Below, piece after piece: positions 57,346 to 64,000 of a DNA stretch of 64,000 nt. The notes under the pieces are model-generated. The model made no database searches. It saw nothing but the letters and a program-made list of their open reading frames with translations, and was not told where the DNA came from. The DNA is from Odontocerum albicorne (Eukaryota; Arthropoda; Insecta; Trichoptera; Odontoceridae): contig OX463855.1 of assembly GCA_949825065.1 (NCBI GenBank), positions 40,682,301-40,746,300 of the forward strand, read 5' to 3'. A program made the position numbers and the translations under genes. Positions within the stretch are counted from its first letter, which is position 1; each line of letters opens with the position of its first letter.

Positions 57346-57844
57346 TTTTCATAAAACATGCTGGTGTGCTCACTTCAGATGTGCCATCGGATCCAGTAAA
57401 CCAATGTGGCTGGCGAGTTTGCTGGTGTGCAATGGCTCTCACTAAGAGGAGAAAAAAAAGAAATAAACGAAATCTCCACGGCACAGCTTCGCTGTCCAAC
57501 TAAATAAACGTTGCAATGACGAAGGGATCCTCGACTACGAGGTCCAGCCACGACGACAATACAAGACAACTGGCTTCAAATAACCACCTTTTCTTCATGT
57601 GCCGTGTCCGGTCCAGACTTGGACGACAACTCAAGAGTGATCAGGAGAAAATCTTTAAGGCTTCGTCGGCATGGAACAATTCCTAAATTATCTGGATATT
57701 TGTCCATTCGCGGATATTGCGTAAGAAGACACGCGTTTTCTACTTATTCCGCGTATGCCCTCCATTCCGATATTATTGATTTTAGGTGTTTTAAGTATTT
57801 TGGTAAAATTACATTTTTCCACACAAAATATACTACCCAACAAA

Positions 57845-58880
57845 ACAATGTATTATTTATTTTATTTAAACTTTCATTGCAAATACAATCTGGCGGGCTT
57901 ATTGCCAGGCGGCAATCTCTTCCAAACAACCAGACAAAAGTAAATTAAGCAAGCTACATGGATGCATAAATCATTCAAATGACTATCCATCCCCACGAAA
58001 TCCATAAACACATACGTGAGTATATGCCCACGAGCCCCACAAAGACGGACAATCACCCGAACATTCTTTTTCATATAAAGTGAGATATCAGCAATCAAAA
58101 GAAAAGGAATGGATGGTGGAGAAGAAAGGAAAAATCGGGAATGAAACACGTTATTTTACTGACTAGAAAATACGAGTTTTTTCAGTCGCTTCATAAAGCA
58201 TGCCAAGAACGGAGCGAGTCTTATATTGGTTTGAAACTGATTCCAAAATCTCACTGCATGGACAGTAAAGGACGACGTAAAAAAAGAGGAGCGGTGAACT
58301 CGAAAGGCCAATAAACAATCTTTTTGTAATTTATTTTTATCAAACACTGTTTATTCCACTTTTTTTTTGTGACGGTATAACCCTACCGGTTTCAAGGCTT
58401 TCACCTCATCTTCAGGAGAGCACAAACAAGACTAAATGCTGTTCGAACTGGTACCGATATACACGCTTCAACGGTTGGGGGCTGAGGGGTGAGGGAGGCA
58501 TGGGACGATTTCGGCCAAGAGCGGAGAGATTTTTGGGATACAACTGTTCAACAGATGTTCGGACCGGTAAAAAAAAATTGGAATAAACAGTGTTTGATAA
58601 AAATAAATTACATTGTCTTTAAATCTCCACAACGTTAATGCCTTAACTATAAACAACATAAACAATCTCTGTTTGAGCGTAGCGCTAATCCATGATTGGA
58701 AAGACGCTGAATTTTTTCGGCGAGATAAGAGGAGACGGCGGGACAGTTAAGGATACTATACAATAGAGACAGTGTGTGAATTTGGCGTCTATTTCTAACA
58801 TTGAATCAGTTCAACGCCTTCTGGTATGAAGTTATACGATCGTACTTTCGTATGTTGAAAATAAATATTAGACAATGTTC
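57845..58880 (-). mobile_element. LINE 3' end (FTVHAVR family) split by a Penelope piece
   Basis: 3' tail at 57885-57935 (complement TGGAAGAGATTGCCGCCTGG), untranslated region to about 58150, coding scraps HRSSFFTSSFTVHAVRFWNQ at 58156-58321, then again from 58669 to 58880. The gap is the Penelope-like insertion at 58322-58657. Confidence 0.75.
58322..58657 (-). mobile_element. Penelope-like terminal fragment with 11-bp target duplication
   Basis: Terminal repeat plus the end of the endonuclease frame (PKISPLLAEIVPCLPHPSAP on the minus strand), then an inverted end GAATAAACAGTGTTTGATAA. ATAAACAATCT at 58311-58321 and 58658-58668 flanks it exactly. Confidence 0.85.
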
Positions 58881-58999
58881 ATTTGGCTCTTAAAATATTT
58901 TAAATGACAATTTAAAAAGTTAAATTTATTAGTGGTAACAAGATTCAAGCGGGTTAATACACATTACAGTCGTCTTTTCCAATAAATCAATTACACCTT

Positions 59000-59205
59000 A
59001 ATACGATAAAAGTGTCGGACAACAGCTTCAATAGAATTAAAAAGTGTCAGACAAAGCTTCAATAGAATTAAAAAAGTGTCAGACAAAAGCTTCAATAGAA
59101 TTAAAAAGTGTCAGACAAAAGCTTCAATAGAATTAAAAAGTGTCAGACAAATGCTTCAATAGAATTAAAAAGTGTCAGACAAAAGCTTCAATAGAATTAA
59201 AAACT
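59000..59205. repeat. Tandem repeat, six units of about 32 bp
   Basis: Unit AGTGTCAGACAAAAGCTTCA plus ATAGAATTAAAA, well conserved between units. Confidence 0.9.
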
Positions 59206-59209
59206 CGAT

Positions 59210-59400
59210 ACAATAGGAGGTACGAATAATTTGCAAAGACCCAGAAAAAAAGTAGCAACGTCTAAATGGATCAAATTTAGAAAAAAATGAGAAGACAGTT
59301 TACTCGTATCTGACTGAATCGAAAGATGTGTGCCCGGATAGAGTAAAGTAAGCTATGTTCTCTCTGCCTACCCAATAGGCAGAGTCATGTTAGTCAATAA
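59210..59400 (+). mobile_element. LINE 3' fragment (GHVERMNE family)
   Basis: TAGCAACGTCTAAATGGATC through CTCTCTGCCTACCCAATAGG. Confidence 0.5.
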
Positions 59401-59491
59401 ATAAACCTATGCATTTGCTTATAGGCGCTGAACATAAATAAAAAATTCATAAGTAGGTTGTAAAAATATGTACACAAGAATGACTTAAGAT

Positions 59492-60189
59492 CAAGAGTGC
59501 CCAAACCTTTTTCGGCCGCAGACCCCTTTAAAAAAACCGTCGACCTCCTAGTCATTTACTTTTCTTATTCAAATTAATAAGTTTGTACAGTACTCCATAT
59601 TAAATATTTCACTAGATAACATGCAACGGTTTTTCATGTCCGCACTTGCTTTGATACGTTCGATAAGAGAATGCACAGACATGTTTGAGCTACATGCGCG
59701 AGTATTTTCATGCATTCTTACGTGTGACTCTTTTAATTACACATTTTACCTTTTCATTCACAAGTTTGGTATGTAATGTGTTTTTTATCAAAAAAGTGTT
59801 TATTTGAATTATTTTACTTCTTAACACATTCACTGCACATAAAATGTCATACAGAGATGCTGGAAATTCGCGAATTTTTGAAAACCCATAACTTTACAAG
59901 TGTATTCCTTCGTGTCTTCAAAACACATGAAACCGGCGACGAATCCTTATCGGGAGACGTTTATGAGTGCACTCAACATTCAAGGCTATTTTGTATGGAC
60001 ACGGGAGCCGTGTTCGACGCAGTGAACGTGTTAATTAGGTACCTATTGGAATGATAGATATTTTGAAGTGACAAAAAATAGCAGTAGTAAGGGGGTCTAT
60101 TTTTGCTGTCGTCGACCCCCAAATTTTTTTTATTGAAACTATCGACCCCTAGAAAATCAAATCGATATCGACCACTTTGGGAACTCTTG
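59492..60189. mobile_element. hAT-type element with nested TTAA MITE
   Basis: The ends CAAGAGTGCCCAAACC and TTTGGGAACTCTTG match the family at 21811-22300. Flanks are ACTTAAGAT (59483-59491) and ACTTAGAT (60190-60197), an 8-bp duplication with a one-base slip. Its centre is replaced relative to other copies from about 59622 to 60034, and that segment includes the TTAA element below. Confidence 0.8.
59825..60030. mobile_element. piggyBac-like TTAA MITE
   Basis: TTAA at 59821-59824 and 60031-60034; the ends CACATTCACTGCACAT and GACGCAGTGAACGTG are inverted repeats with one mismatch over the first 12 bases. 206 bp. The frame at 59776-60054 crosses it and is not considered a gene. Confidence 0.82.
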
Positions 60190-60197
60190 ACTTAGAT

Positions 60198-60492
60198 CAG
60201 GGTTCTACAAAGGGTTTAACCTAAGGGCCACACTGACTCCTCCACTAAGTCCCAAGGGCCAAGACCTAAATAGCTCATCATACCAACACACTGTAGTTTT
60301 GAATTACGTGCAAATTTTCGTGTTGGGACTAGCCGGCAAGTGAGATATATATTTTGTATGATTAACTTACATTGTAAATTTTACAATGTAATCAAAATAA
60401 ACTATGACGGGCCGGATACCGGGCATATCTGGCCGGATTGGTGGTGCACGCGGGCCTGTGTTGGACCGCGGGCCGTAGTTTGGAGACCCCTG
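60198..60492. mobile_element. hAT-type MITE with perfect 8-bp target duplication
   Basis: The left end CAGGGTTCTACAAAG and the right end CTTTGGAGACCCCTG-type sequence; ACTTAGAT lies immediately on both sides (60190-60197 and 60493-60500). The interior resembles the right part of 16785-17891 (GGGCCGGAT, GCGGGCCGTAGTTTG). Confidence 0.87.
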
Positions 60493-60594
60493 ACTTAGAT
60501 GAATGCTTTATATAAAGTGGCGCAACGAGAACTGCAATTTTTAATTTAAAATGAGTTCTGCAATCATGTACCGCTGCATGATTATTTTTTAATA

Positions 60595-60850
60595 TATTAT
60601 TTATAGTTAAGGCATTAACGTTGAGGATGTTTAAATACATTGTAATTTGTTTTATCAAACACTGTTCATCCACTTTTTGTAACGGCATAACCCTACAGAT
60701 TTCAAGGCTTTCACCTCATCATCAGGGGAGCACAAACAAGACTCTCTTGTTTGTATTCCCTGATGATGAGGTGTGCACCTTGAAACCGGTAGGGTTATAC
60801 CGTTACAAAAAGTGGAATAAACAGGGTTTGATAAAACAAATTACAATTAA
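60595..60850. mobile_element. Penelope-like inverted terminal pair
   Basis: TTTATAGTTAAGGCATTAAC, the terminal repeat in minus orientation, the junction CAAACAAGACTCTCTTGTTTG, then the plus orientation through AAACCGGTAGGGTTATACCG and ATAAACAGGGTTTGATAA. Confidence 0.8.
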
Positions 60851-60854
60851 TTTA

Positions 60855-61356
60855 TAAGTTATGTATGATAGATGACGTATGTCCATTATAAATATTATAC
60901 ATTTGACAGCTGAAAAGTGACGGCTAATTTAAAATTGCAATTCTTGTTGAGCCACCCTGTAGAGGAATGAGTTAATTTAAAAATCTAATGATAATCTCGA
61001 CTGTTTAATGCAACAGCTTAGCAAACTAATGAATAACACAAAAAATAGTACCTGTTTATCCAAATATTTACATTATTTTATTTATGTTATGTATACCTTT
61101 AACAAACAATTCCGCGAAACAAAGATTTTCGTAACTGAAACGATTAAAAATATATTTTAAATCCACGATAAAACAAACCAGACTAAACCCAGTAGCCATA
61201 TTATCAAATACAATAGAATCAAAGTGAATATGGTCTTTAATTACATCGTAGATGCATTTGTGAAGAAAGCAAGATGTAAACAGGAATGGTTTGTTGTGTG
61301 CCACGAAATATGTACATTATTCAAGATCATCCGAAACGGAAAGTGTACATTTTCTT
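60855..61356. other. No gene recognised
   Basis: AT-rich. Frames at 61068-61304 and 61224-61448 overlap on opposite strands and show no motif. Confidence 0.35.
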
Positions 61357-61360
61357 TTAA

Positions 61361-62004
61361 CCTTTCCCTTCCGGTGCTACAAAAAAATCGCGCGTTCCGG
61401 TGCTGTGTATTCAGTATACAAGTAAAAATGAGCGATTTAAAATCGTAAAAATAAGAATATTCATAGCCAATAGCTTAAATTAATTAAATTTGAAGTCAAA
61501 AGTGATAATAATTGAAATTTAATTGCTGAAAACATGAAAAAACATTCGCCGACGTTCACAAAACGTAAGCTGAAACCACCTCGTATGAAAGCCCACTAGC
61601 TACTGAGACGGAACTCGGAACACTAACACTGTGTATGTTATACCTCGAAGGAAGAAACAACTGCGAACTGAGATTCTATTTCTTGCGTTCCCATATACCG
61701 AAGTAGTGAGAGTGAGACGTGGATAGTGATGCTTCCTTATTCATAGCGGTTTTTAGAATGAATATACCTACGTCACACACTGGCACACTTTTGATTGTAT
61801 TAGTGAATTTATTCCCGATTTTTACAAAATATCTCTGATGTGGCCGATAAGTGCTAGTTATTATTAATATTATTTTTTCATTCAATGCGTAAATGTATTA
61901 CGGAGGAATACCTAAAATCTGAACCCAGTATTTATTATATTTATAGAGATATTAAAGTTTTTAGACGCAATGTGTACTAGTTACACATCACAGGGAAGGA
62001 AGGG
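61361..62004 (-). mobile_element. piggyBac-like TTAA element, cleanest copy
   Basis: TTAA at 61357-61360 and 62005-62008. The ends CCTTTCCCTTCCGGTGCT and the complement of CCCTTCCTTCCCTGTGATGT. 644 bp without duplications; the best reference for the copies at 4861, 15883, 19385 and 44054. The 69-codon frame inside has no transposase features. Confidence 0.85.
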
Positions 62005-62249
62005 TTAAGCTACTCGTATTGTAGTATAGTATGGCAGAGAGTGGATAGATTATATGCTAACAGAATTCTCTCACGTGCGCTATTTAAAGGCCCAGTACGG
62101 TTCAATGTAAGAAAATATTTAATATTATTTCTGTAATTGCCCAAACATCAGATCGTAAAATGCGAGAAGTGCATTCTTATCAGACTCAATCGACAATCTT
62201 TCAACGTCAATATATTTTATCCGTCGTTGTTTCTGAAGTCGGATACGTA

Positions 62250-62600
62250 CATATATACCATGACCCCATTTCCCTGTACGGGTAGGCAGAGAAGACAAAG
62301 CGCCAGACTTTCCTATCTCGACATATATTACACAACCTGAGCCTCTTCTACATCCATACAAACTCTGCGATTTCACTGATTTTTTTTACTTTTCCTTCTT
62401 TTAGAATATCATTCCCTTGATCCAACCATATTTTCCTTGGTCTTCTCACATTTGAACTATATATCGGTTTTTTTCATCTTTCTTCATTAATTCGTTCGAC
62501 ATGCTCAAACTATCTCAAAGTACTCATTCATTTTATCAGCCTTAAGTTTACATTTATCCCTTGTCACTTCATTCAGTATCATGTCATACATTGTCACTCC
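62250..62600 (-). mobile_element. LINE 3' fragment (GHVERMNE family)
   Basis: Plus-strand TTCCCTGTACGGGTAGGCAG, TTTCCTATCTCGACATATAT, CTTTTAGAATATCATTCCC and CATTAATTCGTTCGACATGC follow the family's 3'-end order. Confidence 0.65.
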
Positions 62601-62607
62601 AAGTATT

Positions 62608-63089
62608 CTTCTCTCTCTCCGTGGTTGCAGTCCTAGGACTGGTTTGCAGCAATTTCAACTCTTCTCCTCCATTCCCCCCTGTCCTGTGCGGCTCTTTTTA
62701 AATCTGTATATGTTGAGCAGCGCACGTCCACCAACAGGTCCTCCAGGTACTCTCGGCGTAGGCGTCCCCTAGAGTTTGTCCCCTCGGTCATACCCTCCAT
62801 TATGGCATGCAAGAGGCCCTCTTGTCGTATTATATGACCGATCCATCTTGCACGCCTTTCGGACAGGATCCTGAGCAGGTGCCTTCCTCCTTCGATTCGT
62901 TGGAGAACCTCTTCATTTGTGATGCGGTCTCTCCAGGAAATTCCTAATAGTCTTCTATAGGACCACATCTCAATAGCCTCTAGTCTTCGTCTATCTCTTT
63001 CGGATAGGCACCATGTCTCGCAGCCGTACATCAAGATACTCCATACATAGGTCTTGATGAGGAGTATTCTCAGTTTTAGGTCTATATTC
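62608..63089 (-). pseudogene. RTE-like LINE 3' end, copy nearly identical to 52530-53016
   Basis: Frame 62633-63034 (MMYGCETWCLSERDRRRLEA ... RRVEIAANQS) differs from the copy at 52559-53038 at only a few residues (for example EAIEMW for EAFEMW). It is truncated at its 5' side at CTATATT near 63089, where a different LINE scrap begins. Both copies begin at the same 3' terminus, CTCTCTCTCCGTGGTTGCAG. Confidence 0.9.
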
Positions 63090-63840
63090 TTCTAAACGCA
63101 CGTATCTCTACAGCATTTATACTGCTTCTGTATTCAAGGGAATAATACCAAACGGCAGGTCTCTTTGAAGGGCCTTCAGCCGCGTCCCGACGGAGTTTAC
63201 CGCGATTTCTCCTGTTGTAATGCAAATGCCGGGGTGCTTCCAATAAAGTCGTGCGCGAATGCTTTCCTTGTTCTATCCATACACTGAACATTCGAAACAC
63301 ATTAAACATATTCAGAGCAATAAAATGATAAACACTTTTGGGGTATGCACTGAGGGAACAGGCAAAGAAGTGGGTCTCCATAGAACCACTTCAGAGAGTC
63401 CAAACAAAATCCCGGGGTTATAAACCTGGTGCGTCATAAGCCAGGCTGCCCATTGGCTCAACTCTTCCAAAAAAAAAATACTGCTCTGTATTTTTCCACG
63501 TCCACGTTTCAGTCCCATACACGAAATTTGGCTCCAAAATAATATTGTGGACCATCTTAGTTTGTTTCATATCGCTACACGCCGTTTGATATCCCTATTA
63601 ACACGCCATCCACTCACATTGGAACAATAGATTTTATTTATTTTGTAAGTATTACTTAATTCATTCGTTGTACATGTCCAAACCATCTCAACGTACTCTT
63701 ATTCATCTAACTTAATAAAACATACCTTAATAACAGAATTCCATAACTTACTATGATTTTTCATTACTCATCCATATATATCGCATTTACTTCTTCTTTC
63801 ACACTTTTCTATCATATTTTTACATTAATTTAAAAAACAT
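63090..63840 (-). mobile_element. LINE scraps (GHVERMNE family) and unassigned sequence
   Basis: 63090-63130 and 63480-63720 contain CGCACGTATCTCTACAGCAT, TTTTTCCACGTCCACG, ACATGTCCAAACCATCTCAA and similar complements of the LINE. The middle section, about 63130-63470, is unassigned. Confidence 0.45.
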
Positions 63841-64000
63841 TGTAATTTATTTTTATCAAACACTGTTTATTCCACTTTTTTGTGACGGTATAACCCTACC
63901 GGTTTCAAGGCTTTCACCTCATCTTCAGAGGATAACAAACAAGACTAAATGCTGTTCGAACTGGTACCGATGTACACGCTTCTAACGGTTGGGGGCTGAG
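63841..64000 (-). mobile_element. Penelope-like element entering from the right edge
   Basis: TGTAATTTATTTTTATCAAA, ACGGTATAACCCTACCGGTT and TAACGGTTGGGGGCTGAG are the minus-strand 3' end of the family, as at 24023. The window ends before the endonuclease frame. Confidence 0.8.

Noticed and set aside
59776..60054. 92-codon gene
   Set aside because: The frame crosses both TTAA boundaries of a nested MITE, so it is a chance reading.

Overview
This window is eukaryotic nuclear DNA, almost certainly from an arthropod and most probably an insect. Moth or butterfly is my best guess, from the style of the interspersed repeats; that is recollection of repeat families, not a database result. It has no bacterial architecture. 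Long open frames are rare, and nearly all of them are transposable-element remnants or frames kept open by tandem repeats whose period suits the frame. I find no CRISPR array, rRNA or independent tRNA gene; every tRNA-like sequence is a SINE head.

Host coding sequence is sparse. Three short minus-strand segments look like true exons: 49865-50014 (strong GTAAGT donor), 37238-37373 (GC-rich, AG acceptor and GT donor) and 29274-29388 (AG acceptor, GTAAGT donor). The last two are phase-compatible and could be consecutive exons of one minus-strand gene with an intron of about 7.8 kb. That intron would hold two Tigger elements, a Penelope-like element, a mariner, two TTAA elements and several LINE pieces. 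The gene is not identified; the 29 kb exon faintly recalls the N-terminal region of an Ets/Pointed-type regulator.

Layout: 1-3.5 kb holds a 96-bp tandem duplication, a LINE 3' end interrupted by a deleted mariner, and a retroposon interrupted by another LINE with a 15-bp target duplication. 4.8-10.1 kb holds a dimeric TTAA element, a hAT copy, two more mariner copies, and a SINE inside a LINE. 10.2-11.7 kb has LINE 3' ends, one with a C2H2 finger and a nested hairpin MITE. 12.6-14 kb has a 42-bp satellite and a perfectly duplicated SINE head. 14.2-22.3 kb holds TIR elements, including hAT copies with 8-bp target duplications and a giant foldback. 23.2-26.3 kb has a hairpin MITE, a Penelope-like element with a GIY-YIG endonuclease, and a 28-unit minisatellite. 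29-39 kb is the presumed intron, with several Russian-doll insertions. 40-54 kb is mostly LINE 3' fragments, with a tandem 420-bp duplication at 43 kb. 54.2-56.6 kb has a hairpin MITE, a near-perfect 255-bp palindrome and a 17-unit 93-bp array that keeps a 578-codon frame open. 57-64 kb has LINE, SINE, Penelope and TTAA elements and two hAT elements that used the same 8-bp target.

The elements do not work together as a system. What the window records is layered insertion: reverse transcriptases (RTE-like, Jockey/CR1-like and Penelope-like) and DDE transposases (mariner, Tigger/pogo, hAT, piggyBac-like TTAA), almost all decayed or non-autonomous. The most unusual signals are a possible hammerhead-like fold in the Penelope terminal repeats, a SINE sharing its 3' tail with a resident LINE, the higher-order arrays, and a reverse transcriptase motif abutting a host splice acceptor.
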